NCBI GenBank assembly: GCA_965203855.1
Contig: CBDBDN010000005.1
Span: 62,001-126,000 of the forward strand
Length of the DNA stretch: 64,000 nt
Direction of reading: 5' to 3'
From: Bin87 sp965203855
Lineage (GTDB): Bacteria > Chloroflexota > Dehalococcoidia > Lucifugimonadales > UBA3495
Part shown: piece after piece, positions 46,108 through 55,248 of the stretch
Numbering within the stretch: position 1 is the first letter of the stretch
Layout: every line of letters begins with the position of its first letter
Notes under the pieces: model-generated
Told to the model about the DNA's origin: nothing
What the model saw: the letters and a program-made list of their open reading frames with translations, nothing else
Database searches by the model: none
Position numbers and translations under genes: made by a program

Positions 46108-47250
46108 ATGGACTTGTCCCTCACGCCCGAACAGGAAATGCTCAAAACCGCCGTGCGCCGCTTTGTGGATACCGAATATCCCAAAGATACGCTGCTGGAG
46201 CTGGCCGCCACCGGCCAGACCGCGCCCTCCGAACCCTGGCAGAAACTGGCCGCTACCGGCTGGCTGGGCATTATCATTCCTGCCGAATACGGCGGCGAGG
46301 GCGGTTCGTTCACCGACGCCGGCGTCCTCTTTGAGGAGCTGGGGCGCGGGCCGGTGCCTGGCCCCCATTTGAGCAGCGCCGTCCTGGGCGCCCTATCCAT
46401 TTTGGAAGCCGGCACGGACGCCCAGAAGCGCGCCATCCTGCCCGACATCGCCGCCGGACGCCGCACCATCGCCCTCGCCGTTACCGAAGCCGATTACCAG
46501 TGGGACGAGTCCGACGTGCAGGCCGTCGCCGTGGCCGACGGCGACGGCTACCGCATCACCGGCAGCAAGGTGTATGTCTTTGACGCCGCCGCCGTTACCG
46601 ACCTGATTTGCGCCGTCCGCACCGAAAACCGCCAGCACGTCGGCCTGGCGATGATACCTGCCGACGCCCCCGGCGTTTCCATCCGCCGCCTGGAAGGTTT
46701 CGCCTGGAACCTCGCCGAAGTGCGGCTGGACGGCGTGCAAATTGAACGGTCAGCGGTACTGTCGGGCCGCGCTATGGCCGGCGACAACCCCTTTGCCGGC
46801 GGCTGGGCCGCTTTGGAGCAGGCCGTTGCTACTGCCGTACCGCTGCTCTGCGCTTATCAGGTTGGCGGTTCCCAGCAGGTCTATGAAATGTCGGTGGAGT
46901 ACAGCCGCACCCGCATCCAGTTCGGCACTCCCATCGGGCGGTTTCAGCGGGTTCAAGATCACATCATCAACCTGGTCAACGAACTGGACGCCGCCCGCTG
47001 GACTACCTATGAAGCCCTCTGGAAACTGGACACGGAGCGCATAGCCGCCGACAGCATCCATCTCGCCAAAGCCGTCAGCAGCGCCGCTTATTACAATGCC
47101 TGCAACCATGCCCACGAAGTGCACGCCGGCGTCGGCAGCACTACCGAATACGGCCTGACGCTGCACACTACGGCGTCGCGCACGCTCTACCAGTTCCTCG
47201 GCGACCCCAAGTTCCACCGCCGCCGCCTGGCCGACGCGCTGGGGCTGTGA
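46108..47250 (+). CDS. Acyl-CoA dehydrogenase
   Basis: A 380-residue protein starting MDLSLTPEQEMLKTAVRRFV. It has TGWLGIIIPAEYGGEGGS, then IALAVTEADYQW and DGYRITGSKVYVFDA. The C-terminal domain has YSRTRIQFGTPIGRFQRVQ and HEVHAGVGSTTEYGLTLH. The usual catalytic Glu near the C-terminus cannot be assigned with confidence by eye. ACAGGAGCAG precedes ATG 46108. With the first dehydrogenase it may form a heteromeric enzyme or two steps of one degradative pathway. Confidence 0.92.
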   Translation: MDLSLTPEQEMLKTAVRRFVDTEYPKDTLLELAATGQTAPSEPWQKLAATGWLGIIIPAEYGGEGGSFTDAGVLFEELGRGPVPGPHLSSAVLGALSILEAGTDAQKRAILPDIAAGRRTIALAVTEADYQWDESDVQAVAVADGDGYRITGSKVYVFDAAAVTDLICAVRTENRQHVGLAMIPADAPGVSIRRLEGFAWNLAEVRLDGVQIERSAVLSGRAMAGDNPFAGGWAALEQAVATAVPLLCAYQVGGSQQVYEMSVEYSRTRIQFGTPIGRFQRVQDHIINLVNELDAARWTTYEALWKLDTERIAADSIHLAKAVSSAAYYNACNHAHEVHAGVGSTTEYGLTLHTTASRTLYQFLGDPKFHRRRLADALGL

Positions 47251-47321
47251 AACGAAAAGGAAAGCGGGCAATTTTACCAGTGCGCGGATCAAGTCGGCTT
47301 GTACAAAGTCTGCGTTGGTGA

Positions 47322-47327
47322 TATAAT
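47322..47327 (+). promoter_or_regulatory. TATAAT -10 box of the leader RNA and NYN gene
   Basis: A perfect TATAAT sits 72 nt after the acyl-CoA dehydrogenase stop. The predicted transcription start (about 47334) coincides with the first base of the first hairpin. A weak TTGTAC lies 17 nt upstream. Confidence 0.7.
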
Positions 47328-47333
47328 AGCAAT

Positions 47334-47448
47334 ATCCCGTCAGGGATGTTATACGGCCCCGTTGGGGTTCTGGCCCGAAACCCAGGCTTAAAAAGGGGTT
47401 GCCTACGGCCTCGTTGAGGTCACAATGCGGCTCTGTCGCCAGGGCCGC
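47334..47448 (+). ncRNA. Structured multi-hairpin leader RNA upstream of a NYN-domain gene
   Basis: Four hairpins are visible: 47334-47347 (ATCCC-GTCA-GGGAT), 47355-47368 (CCCC-GTT-GGGG core), 47407-47421 (GGCCTC-GTT-GAGGTC) and 47427-47448 (8-bp stem, GTCGCC loop). The second and third are a duplication 52 nt apart that differs by a compensatory C-G to T-A change, which supports a real RNA structure. Between them CTGG/CCAG, AACCC/GGGTT and AGGC/GCCT can pair in alternative ways. The RNA ends about 24 nt before the NYN start codon. No class I can name; cis-regulator or RNA antitoxin are both possible. Confidence 0.7.
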
Positions 47449-47472
47449 ATCTTGTTTGCTGAACCTGATATT

Positions 47473-48141
47473 ATGCGCCCGACTTACTCATGCCTGGTTG
47501 ATGTCGGTTTCCTGCGCGCGGAAGGGGCCAAAGCTATTGGAGCCGCCCCAGCCGCCGTTCAGCCTAATCCGGGCGCAGTTGTGGATTGGACTCGCTCCCT
47601 TGCTGGCAACGAACTGTTCGGGCAAACTTTTCGCCGCGCCTACTGGTATGATGGCAAATTTGCGCCAGCGCATCCTATGTATCGCCAACAGCAGGTTTTT
47701 CTGGAAGCCGTAGCCCGTAGTGACGATATAGAGCTGCGGCTTGGGAACGTTGTAGAACGGCGCAACCGATATGAAGTGCCGATACGCAGCGCTCTGATAG
47801 AAACTGCTCGGGGTTTGGAGATTCAGCCGGAAATTTTGTTGCAAGAATTCGGAAAGCGCTGGGAATTTCGTAAAGAAATACAGCAAAAGGGCGTGGATAC
47901 GCTGATTGCTTTGGATCTGGCGCTTTGTGGGGTTCAATCCCTTGACGCTACTGCCATCCTGATTTCGGGAGATCAGGATCTGCTTGAGCCGGCGCACGTC
48001 GCGCGGCAGTATGGCGTCAATGTAATCATTGCTACGCCCAAGCGCAATAGCGTTGCGCCGCAGTTGCGTAATTTGGCCAATGCTGTCATCAACATTGCCG
48101 GCGACGATTTGCGGCGTATGTTGTCAGTTGCGCCCGATTAA
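47473..48141 (+). CDS. NYN-domain (LabA/DUF88-like) putative RNase
   Basis: A 222-residue protein. The N-terminal acid is in YSCLVDVGFLRAEGAKAIG. The middle has FRRAYWYDGKF, and the second half KGVDTLIALDLA and ILISGDQDLLEPAHVA, which supply the remaining acidic residues of the PIN/NYN site. It ends with a strand-helix VNVIIATPKRNSVAPQLRNLA. I chose ATG 47473 because it follows the structured leader; the longer frame from 47425 starts inside a hairpin. It is predicted to be a metal-dependent RNase. Confidence 0.85.
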   Translation: MRPTYSCLVDVGFLRAEGAKAIGAAPAAVQPNPGAVVDWTRSLAGNELFGQTFRRAYWYDGKFAPAHPMYRQQQVFLEAVARSDDIELRLGNVVERRNRYEVPIRSALIETARGLEIQPEILLQEFGKRWEFRKEIQQKGVDTLIALDLALCGVQSLDATAILISGDQDLLEPAHVARQYGVNVIIATPKRNSVAPQLRNLANAVINIAGDDLRRMLSVAPD

Positions 48142-48288
48142 GCCATCGTGCGCCGTAGCAGTAAGCCGGGGCTATTTCGCCCTCACCCCAGCCGGCGCCG
48201 CCCCAACTTCCTCCGGCAATGCGCGGCGTTTTGCCGGGCGAATCAAACTGCTAGCCGTCCGGGAATAGCAGCGCCGCCCCGGCAAACC

Positions 48289-49707
48289 CTAATCCTGGTA
48301 CAGGCTGGCGATGCTGCGGTGCCGGCGCGTTATTTTCAGCCCGATTACCGCGCTGGCGATGCTCAACGGTTCCCGCCAGCGGCGGCGCCAAATCGCCAGG
48401 CTGCGCGGCCGCAAGGCCCGCCACAGCGGCAGTTCCTCGTTGTCGTAAAGATTGAGCATCTGGAAAAACAGCCGCATTTGCCACATTGACGCGCCGTTCA
48501 AGCGCACCCGCAACCGCTTGGACGGCGCCCAAACGGTGAACATCCGCTTACGCACGCAGTCATTCAGCACCATGGCATTAACGCTGATTATTACCTGTCC
48601 GGCGCCGGGGTCGGCCGTTTCCGTGACGCGACGGGCCGACGGCTCAATCAGCCAATAGCGTTCACCATCGCCCTCGGCCACGGCGAAAACCACGCTGGGC
48701 AGCAGCCGTCGCAAAGGCCAGCCCGCCGCGCGCAGCAGTTCCTGTACATAGCGTTCAAAGCGGGGGAAGTTGCCTTTGGCGGCGGCCTCCCGACGGTATT
48801 GCGCTTCCAAACGGTCGGCGTAACGGCGCGTCAAATCCGCCACATAATCGGTATGCCTGGAGTAGTCAAAATCCCGCAGTTGGAACCCTTCCGCGTCGCT
48901 CCATGAACTTCCCGGCGACATTACTATACAGCGGGGAAAGCCGGGGGGAGTGGGGGAATTCTCCGGCGCAGCCTGTTCCATATAGTCGGCGACCTGATTA
49001 GGCAGGACGGCGGTGCCATTGAAACGGCGGGTTTCCTGATGCACGAAACAATGGTTGCTGGCAAATGGGATGGCGTAGCGGGCGCGGACTGCATAAGTAA
49101 AGGCGGCAAACTCGCTCATATATGCTTCTTTGCTGCGAAAGTCGTCCACTGCCGGGTCATATCCCTCAATGCAATAAGGGAAAGCGTTGGCATTGGTATG
49201 GCTCCTCAATACAAAATCGATATTGGGAAACCGACGGTTAATCTGTCGCAGGCTGGCGCCGAATATCTTGCAGTCGTTGGCGTCCAATACAGTAGTATTG
49301 CCGTCTTGCAATACTGCCGCCGAATCGGTGGTAAAGGGGCCAAACTGGAAACTGTGCAGCCGGAAGCCGTCCGCAAGTTCTACCGACTTGCCATGCGGAA
49401 TTTCCTTGATGTCGGTAAAACCCATATCGGTAAGGTCTTTAACCATGCGCGGCGACGGTATTTGTGGAATCAATACCGGCGTACCGGGATCAAACCGGCG
49501 CAGGCTGGGGCCGTGAAAATGATCCCAGTGCAGATGTGTGATGTAAATGTAATCCGGCTGTAATCCCCGAATCAGCGCGCGTTCCGGTTCCGGGAAATTG
49601 AACCAGCTGCGCCAGTAACAGGAGCCAACCAGCCAGGGGTCAATGACTACCGAAGTTCCGGCGGATTCGGCCAGCAGCCCGGCGTGGGAAAGAATCGTGA
49701 ATTTCAT
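48289..49707 (-). CDS. MBL-fold metallo-hydrolase with long C-terminal extension
   Basis: A 472-residue protein. The zinc motif YITHLHWDHFHG gives HxHxDH. The preceding strand is VVIDPWLVGSCYWRSWF, and later metal ligands are likely in VLDANDCKIFG and FVLRSHTNANAFPY. The N-terminal 250 residues resemble UlaG / CMAH-like beta-lactamase folds. The last 200 residues are of unknown fold. GGGAGC precedes the ATG. It is the last gene of a same-strand run starting at metH, 57 nt after the second thymidylate-kinase-like gene. Confidence 0.85.
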   Translation of the reverse strand: MKFTILSHAGLLAESAGTSVVIDPWLVGSCYWRSWFNFPEPERALIRGLQPDYIYITHLHWDHFHGPSLRRFDPGTPVLIPQIPSPRMVKDLTDMGFTDIKEIPHGKSVELADGFRLHSFQFGPFTTDSAAVLQDGNTTVLDANDCKIFGASLRQINRRFPNIDFVLRSHTNANAFPYCIEGYDPAVDDFRSKEAYMSEFAAFTYAVRARYAIPFASNHCFVHQETRRFNGTAVLPNQVADYMEQAAPENSPTPPGFPRCIVMSPGSSWSDAEGFQLRDFDYSRHTDYVADLTRRYADRLEAQYRREAAAKGNFPRFERYVQELLRAAGWPLRRLLPSVVFAVAEGDGERYWLIEPSARRVTETADPGAGQVIISVNAMVLNDCVRKRMFTVWAPSKRLRVRLNGASMWQMRLFFQMLNLYDNEELPLWRALRPRSLAIWRRRWREPLSIASAVIGLKITRRHRSIASLYQD

Positions 49708-49764
49708 TACGCTTGCTCCCAGGTTCGGGGGAGTGCGCCGCCATTGCCGCAGTAGCGATAGGGA

Positions 49765-50463
49765 TTACGCAGAGCCCATCCCCACCAGCGCCGCCCTTAC
49801 TTCCTCCTGCAATGCCTGGAACACATCGCCCACGCTGCCCCGCGCATCCACCGTCACAAAGTTGTGCTCCCGCGCCAGGTTGCGGAACTCTCCAATCAAC
49901 GCCCCCTGATAGCGGATAAAGTTGTCGTAAAGGTCGGGGCCGCGCAGGAAATCCTCTCCCGATTCCCAGTGATCCAGCTGGCGCACCGACAGGACGCGCG
50001 GCAGCAGGTGTTCCACATCCACATCCAGATAAAGCACCCGGTCGGGCACGACGGCGAACTCAAATACGTCGTTGAGCCAGCGCGCCGGCACTCCGCGCAC
50101 CCGCGCCCGCGCAATGATGGAGAATATGTAGCGGTCAACCAGCGCTACCATCCCCGTCCGCAACGCCGGCACAATGTTTTTCTCCAGCCGATCCCAAAAG
50201 TCGGTGGCGTAAAAAAGGTTCAGCGTCAGCGCGTCCAGCGTGTTCCCCCGCATCGCCCGGTCGATGCCGGTGGCCGCCAGCGTGGAGCGGCGAAACCCCG
50301 TTACCAGCACGGCGTACCCTTCCGCTTCCAGCCATTCCTGCAACATCGCAATCTGGGTAGAACGGCCGACGCCGTCGGTGCCTTCCAGCACAATCAGGCG
50401 GCCCGGCGTCGGTTCCTCGCCGGCGCCCGGCGGCGTGTGTCCGTAAAATCTGACAGTGTTCAT
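49765..50463 (-). CDS. Thymidylate-kinase-like protein with altered P-loop
   Basis: A 232-residue P-loop protein. The Walker A reads EGTDGVGRSTQ: the usual Lys is Arg34. The LID/DR motif is LVDRYIFSIIARARVRG, and the base-binding region is shortened. It is a paralogue of the gene upstream, which has an intact GKST. With Lys to Arg the nucleotide-binding loop may be slow or inactive, so a regulatory or partner subunit is possible. GAGGGC precedes the ATG. Confidence 0.8.
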   Translation of the reverse strand: MNTVRFYGHTPPGAGEEPTPGRLIVLEGTDGVGRSTQIAMLQEWLEAEGYAVLVTGFRRSTLAATGIDRAMRGNTLDALTLNLFYATDFWDRLEKNIVPALRTGMVALVDRYIFSIIARARVRGVPARWLNDVFEFAVVPDRVLYLDVDVEHLLPRVLSVRQLDHWESGEDFLRGPDLYDNFIRYQGALIGEFRNLAREHNFVTVDARGSVGDVFQALQEEVRAALVGMGSA

Positions 50464-50539
50464 CGCAATGCCCTCAATATGATTCCGGCAGACAGATTGG
50501 CATGGGCCGGCCGTTGCCGGCCCGGCGGATTGGCGGATG

Positions 50540-51370
50540 TTACAGGTCGGATAGTTCGGTTGCGGTAAGACGGCGAGACATTGGCTGCGTGATGTAGCGT
50601 CCGGTCAGGCCGGAGCGGCTCAACGCTTCCGGCACGCTCTGCCCCCGCACCGGCATCGCATCATCGATGATCGGCTCCACATACCGCCGCACCTGCTGCT
50701 GCTGCACTGCGATGGGCTGCGTGGCGTCTATCGTCATCAGCCCGAACTCCTCCGTCATCGCATCATATTCCTCCAGCAGCCGCCCTTGAAAGATGCGGAA
50801 CGACTCCTCCCGGTCATCGGAGAAGCCCATATCCTGCCCCGATTCGTAGTAGCCCAGTTCCTCCCGCCCCGTATTGATGCGGTGGATGGACACATCCAGC
50901 GGCACCTTGAAATACAGCGCCAGCGAGGGCTGCACCGCAAAAGAGTAGATGCGCCGCAGCCAGTCCCGGTTGACGCCGCGCGCCGAATCCCGCGCCAGGG
51001 CGGTATAGACATAGCGGTCGGCCAGCACGATGGCGCCGGCCCGCAGCGCCGGCAGTATCTGCGCGTGCACCCGGCTGGCGAAGTCGGCGGCGTGTATCAG
51101 GCTGAACGACATCGGCGTCAGCAGTTCCTCTTGCTTGCCGCGCTTGGTGGTGCGGCGCACAATGGGCGACGAGTTCCATTCCGTGAACACCGTTACCAGA
51201 TTGCGGCTGTTCAGCCACTTGCACAGCAGGTCAATCTGCGTGCTTTTCCCGGAGCCGTCAATGCCCTCTACGATAATCAGCGTCCCCGGATATTCGCCGT
51301 CGTCGGGATGCCGCCCGTAGCGTTCCCCCATCTTGTAAGCCGGCGTCGGGTGCGTTTGCAATGTCGTCAT
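50540..51370 (-). CDS. Thymidylate-kinase-like protein (intact P-loop)
   Basis: A 276-residue P-loop kinase. Walker A is VEGIDGSGKSTQ (Lys42), with LADRYVYTALARDSARG. The C-terminus is extended by 60 residues relative to Tmk and ends MSRRLTATELSDL. It starts with a 4-bp ATGA overlap with ppx. Its fold is shared by dTMP kinases and PPK2 polyphosphate kinases, so with ppx next door either activity is possible. AAGAGGTGG precedes the ATG. Confidence 0.8.
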   Translation of the reverse strand: MTTLQTHPTPAYKMGERYGRHPDDGEYPGTLIIVEGIDGSGKSTQIDLLCKWLNSRNLVTVFTEWNSSPIVRRTTKRGKQEELLTPMSFSLIHAADFASRVHAQILPALRAGAIVLADRYVYTALARDSARGVNRDWLRRIYSFAVQPSLALYFKVPLDVSIHRINTGREELGYYESGQDMGFSDDREESFRIFQGRLLEEYDAMTEEFGLMTIDATQPIAVQQQQVRRYVEPIIDDAMPVRGQSVPEALSRSGLTGRYITQPMSRRLTATELSDL

Positions 51371-53052
51371 AGTCCACCTCTTGCGATGCTGATGGCTTCC
51401 CCAAATGTCTCTTGCCAGCGCGCGGCAAGTCCGGGCGCCGCCACCGCAGACCAGCCCGGCGTCTTTATAGTCAACATACCCGATTTTCGTCCAATCCGCA
51501 CGGTTGCGGCCGGCATACCCAAAGGCAAACGGCTGTCCAGCCGGTCGGCCAGTTCCAGCATCATAGCGGCCTGGTCAATCAGCCGGAGCTCCTGCCGGGA
51601 CAGCAGCCGCGACCGCCGAAACCGGCGGGGCAGCCGTCCGATTTCCGACATCAGCAGTATGGCGGCGATGCGCGCCGATTCCTGATGCGTGTATCCCGGC
51701 AGATCCGTCCGCACTATTATACTCGCCGTCCGGTTCGCCCGGTTATAGAAATCAACGGCGTCGCCAATGTCCAGCAGAAATGCGGCGCACTGTAATGCCT
51801 CTGTCATTGCGGCGGTAGTCTCCGCTGCCGCGTCGTCCGGGTCCAGTTCCGTGCCCGGGTTCGGCCAGACGGCGGCGGCGATGCGGCCGGCCAGCGCAGC
51901 GCGGCGGCGGCCCCGGCCCGAATAGCGCGGCGCAAACCGCTGCGCCAGGTCATCCGTCGCCGTTTTGCGGACGGCGTCCAGCGCCGGCAGCCCGATTGTT
52001 TTGCCGGATGCCGGCCTTGGCAGCATTTCCGGCCGCCGCGCCAGTCCCTCCCGCAGCCCTTGCCCGGATACGGTCAGACTGCCGGCGCCGGCGTGCTGCG
52101 CCAACGCGTGGGCAATTACGGCGCCGCCTACGATAGAATGGGCGCGTTCCGGGTTCATTCCTGCCATCCCGGCCCGTTCCTGCCGGGAGAGGCCGGCCAG
52201 CGTCCGCACCAGACCCTCCAGCGCGGCGGCGTCAATTTCGTACCCGTGCATCCTGATGATAGGATAGATTTCCTCCCGCGTGCGCGCCAGCCGCGCCAGC
52301 AGCCGCACCGACCCGCCGGAGCCGACCAGCGTGTGCGCCGCCGACGCTGTTTGAGAGCCATCCGGCGGACGGGCAACGCTGGCATCGGCCAGTATCTCGC
52401 CAACATAAGCGTAGGCCGCTTGCAATCCCGCTGCGCTGGGACGGTCGGTAAGCCTGAACCGATTGGCGATACGCAGGCTGCCCACCGGCAGCGATGCCGC
52501 CGTCTGCATCGTGCGATTGGCGAAGCGCACGATTTCCGTGCTGCCGCCGCCGATGTCCGCCAGCAGCCCGTCGGCAACGGGCAGCCCGTGAATGGCGCCG
52601 ATAAAGCAATACGCCGCTTCGTCATCGCCGTCGATAATCCGCAGCGGTATCCCGAAGCGTTCCGCCGCCGCGTCGGTAATGGCGGCGGCGTTGCCGGATT
52701 CCCGCAAAGCCGCCGTGCCGACGGCGTGAATCGTCTTGATGCCGTAGCCCCCGGCCAGCAGCGCAAAGTCGTCCAAAGCGTCCAGCGTACCCGCCACGCC
52801 GTCCGCGTTCAGAATGCCGTCCGCGCCGACATGGCTCATCAGGTTCAGGTTGACCCGCTGCTGCGCCACAATCTCAATGCCGCCGCCCGCGTTGACCTGC
52901 ATTATCACGGCCCGCGCCGACCCGGAACCGATGTCAATGATGGCCGTATAGCCCGGAGCGGCGCCGTTCCATTCCGCAGAGGACGGCGTCGGGAGCGTAG
53001 CGACGGTTTGAAGCGGCATCATTGGACAACGGCTATGGGAAACTTCCGGCAT
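51367..53052 (-). CDS. ppx: Ppx/GppA-family exopolyphosphatase
   Basis: A 561-residue protein. The actin-like ATPase/phosphatase core has AIIDIGSGSARAVIMQV, then GTAALRESGNA, and GLLADIGGGSTEIV. The C-terminal half (about 330-560) is an HD-like helical region as in long Ppx proteins. It hydrolyses polyphosphate or pppGpp. It starts 9 nt after the substrate-binding lipoprotein gene and overlaps the next kinase gene by 4 bp. Confidence 0.9.
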   Translation of the reverse strand: MPEVSHSRCPMMPLQTVATLPTPSSAEWNGAAPGYTAIIDIGSGSARAVIMQVNAGGGIEIVAQQRVNLNLMSHVGADGILNADGVAGTLDALDDFALLAGGYGIKTIHAVGTAALRESGNAAAITDAAAERFGIPLRIIDGDDEAAYCFIGAIHGLPVADGLLADIGGGSTEIVRFANRTMQTAASLPVGSLRIANRFRLTDRPSAAGLQAAYAYVGEILADASVARPPDGSQTASAAHTLVGSGGSVRLLARLARTREEIYPIIRMHGYEIDAAALEGLVRTLAGLSRQERAGMAGMNPERAHSIVGGAVIAHALAQHAGAGSLTVSGQGLREGLARRPEMLPRPASGKTIGLPALDAVRKTATDDLAQRFAPRYSGRGRRRAALAGRIAAAVWPNPGTELDPDDAAAETTAAMTEALQCAAFLLDIGDAVDFYNRANRTASIIVRTDLPGYTHQESARIAAILLMSEIGRLPRRFRRSRLLSRQELRLIDQAAMMLELADRLDSRLPLGMPAATVRIGRKSGMLTIKTPGWSAVAAPGLAARWQETFGEAISIARGGL

Positions 53053-53061
53053 CCGGCAGCG

Positions 53062-54258
53062 CTACGGCGCGGACGGCGCCGGGCCGAGGATGCGGAACCC
53101 GTGGTTCTCCGGCGTCCGCTCCGACACCGGCAGCGGTGCCACTATGGAAGTGGACAGCCCGACTATCTCGCCATCCGCGTCAAAGCTGTAACTTTCACTT
53201 ACGGCGCCGCTCCAGGTGATGCCGTACAAACAGTCCCGAATGCCGTCAGCGTCCTGGTCATCGCCCGTCTGTTTCAGACACTCCGCAATCAGATAGACGT
53301 CGTCGTAGCCGCTACCGACGAACCAGGGCAGGGGCGAATAGCCGTAGCGTTCCCGGAAATTCGCCACCACTTCTTGTACTTTGGCATTATCCGGACCTAG
53401 CGCGACCATTACGCCTTTGACGCCCACCGCCGCATCGCCGGCAATTTTCAGCGCCTCGCTGCCCATCGTTACTACTTCGGCATAGATTAGGCCGTCGTAA
53501 CCCATTGCCCGCGCTTCTTTGATAATCTGCCCCCCGCTGGCTTCCGCCTGCGGCGCAATATGCAACGCATCCGGGTTGGCCGCCAGCAGCGGTTCCAGTA
53601 CCGGCCGGAAGTCGCTATCCCCGGTCTCAAACTGCTCCGATGCCGTTATGCTGCCGCCCAATTCCTCAAACCGCGCAATCGTAACATCCCGCAGCCCTAT
53701 GGCGTAATCCGTGTTTTCGGTAATCGTTGCCAGCGTCCGCGCTCCGTCCGCCCACATTGTGTTGCCCGTGTCAATGCCAATCTGACGGCTGCTGAACGAA
53801 GTCCGAAAGATGTAATCGCCCGCCTTGGCGATGTCCGGGTGCGTCGCCGACGCCGACAGCATAACTACGCCGTCCGGCTCAGCCAAGGCCGACGCCGTCA
53901 GCATTGATGCGCTGCATGAAGTCCCCAGAATAACCTTGATGCCCTCGTCATCGGTCAAACGACGGTAGGCGTTGCGGGCGCCTTCCGCGTTGCACATCGC
54001 ATCCGCGGGCACCAGTTCCAGCATCCGCCCGTTGATGCCGCCGGCTTCGTTGATTTCAGCGGCGGCTATCTGCTTGGCCTCCCAAATGGTATTGCCGTAG
54101 GTTGCCCCCGCGCCGGTCAGCGAATCCATTACCCCGATGCGAAAGGATGTGTCATTGCCGCCGCCGCAGGCAATCGCGGCCGCCGCAAGCGTGGACAGTG
54201 CGCCGATCGCCAATGTCGACCGGCGCATCCGATGCCGGAAAGACACGGATATTTTCAT
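53062..54258 (-). CDS. Leu/Ile/Val-type periplasmic substrate-binding lipoprotein
   Basis: A 398-residue type I binding protein. The signal peptide ends in the lipobox AAAIACGGG at about residue 31. The mature part opens FRIGVMDSLTGAGATYGNTI and has the LivJ-type core GINGRMLELVPADA...RRLTDDEGIKVILGTSCS. It binds a small amino acid or amide outside the membrane for an ABC importer. No permease or ATPase gene is adjacent. It overlaps the MetH activation gene by 4 bp and lies 9 nt before ppx. Confidence 0.9.
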   Translation of the reverse strand: MKISVSFRHRMRRSTLAIGALSTLAAAAIACGGGNDTSFRIGVMDSLTGAGATYGNTIWEAKQIAAAEINEAGGINGRMLELVPADAMCNAEGARNAYRRLTDDEGIKVILGTSCSASMLTASALAEPDGVVMLSASATHPDIAKAGDYIFRTSFSSRQIGIDTGNTMWADGARTLATITENTDYAIGLRDVTIARFEELGGSITASEQFETGDSDFRPVLEPLLAANPDALHIAPQAEASGGQIIKEARAMGYDGLIYAEVVTMGSEALKIAGDAAVGVKGVMVALGPDNAKVQEVVANFRERYGYSPLPWFVGSGYDDVYLIAECLKQTGDDQDADGIRDCLYGITWSGAVSESYSFDADGEIVGLSTSIVAPLPVSERTPENHGFRILGPAPSAP

Positions 54259-55187
54259 TTTGCCTCCTGTGGAGTTGTGATTAGGGTCGCAATTTCCCCT
54301 TCCAGCCGCTCAATATCGGCTTCGTCCAGGTTAAAATACCTGGCGTCGGGATGATGAAAGACGATTGCGGACACCGAACCTTCCGGATCCATCATATAGC
54401 CGTCGGTAAGCTCAACGCCGATGTTTTCCGTAACCTTGAGCAGGGCGAACAGCTTTTCCTGATCCTCCAGCCGGGGACAAGCCGGGTAGCCGAAAGAGTA
54501 GCGTTTGCCCCGGTAATTGGCCCGGAACAGTTCGCGCAGTTCGGCAGCGCCCGATACTTTCAACCCCGACGGTTCTCCGATGCCCCACATCGTGCGGATG
54601 CGCTTGTGCAGCAGCTCGGCGAACCCTTCCGCCGACTCAATCGCCAATGCCTGTAGGGTATGGGAATCCAGATAGCGGCCGGCTTCTTTCCAGCGTTCCG
54701 ACAGCGCGCGCACGCCGGGGCCAACGGTGGTAGCGAACATTGCCACATAATCGGCCGGCCCGGCGCCGACCGGGCGGGCGTAGTCGGACAGGCATAGTCC
54801 ATCCCGCTGCTGCTGCCGGCCGAAGTAGAACCGTTCCAGCTCCGTAGCGCCGTCTGCGTTGTAGATAATCAGCCATTGCCCGTCAGAGCGGCAGGGAAAA
54901 AACTTGAACACGGCAGAGGCGGCAATGTCGGAACGGGACAGCATAATATCCTCAACCCGCTGCGCCTGCCGCCGCAGCACCACGGCTTTGGGTTCATCCT
55001 GCGCCAACGCTTCGGCAAAGCGCCCCCGGTAGCCCAGATGCCGGACATACAGCATCTGCGGATTAATGTACCCAAAAATTTCGTCCAGGTCATAATCGCG
55101 CAGGACATGGAGACGCAGGTCCGGCGGCTGCGGAGAGGCGTCCAGCCGGCGGAGGGGGCGCGCGTTGTCGGCATTAACGATAGTCAT
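54255..55187 (-). CDS. Methionine synthase, separate AdoMet-binding activation domain
   Basis: A 310-residue stand-alone version of the C-terminal domain of MetH. It reads LDEIFGYINPQMLYVRHLGYRG (the D(L/I)..Y(I/L)(D)W..(F/L) region), then EGFAELLHKRIR and the AdoMet signature YRGKRYSFGYPACPRLED. It lends AdoMet for reductive remethylation of cobalamin in the main MetH. The main enzyme is encoded at 56860-59475 and lacks this domain. AGGACGG precedes the ATG. Confidence 0.92.
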   Translation of the reverse strand: MTIVNADNARPLRRLDASPQPPDLRLHVLRDYDLDEIFGYINPQMLYVRHLGYRGRFAEALAQDEPKAVVLRRQAQRVEDIMLSRSDIAASAVFKFFPCRSDGQWLIIYNADGATELERFYFGRQQQRDGLCLSDYARPVGAGPADYVAMFATTVGPGVRALSERWKEAGRYLDSHTLQALAIESAEGFAELLHKRIRTMWGIGEPSGLKVSGAAELRELFRANYRGKRYSFGYPACPRLEDQEKLFALLKVTENIGVELTDGYMMDPEGSVSAIVFHHPDARYFNLDEADIERLEGEIATLITTPQEAK

Positions 55188-55248
55188 ATTGACGCCGTCC
55201 TAATTATGTCATTGTTTTCTGAGATCAGGTTAATGCGAATTGTAAAGA

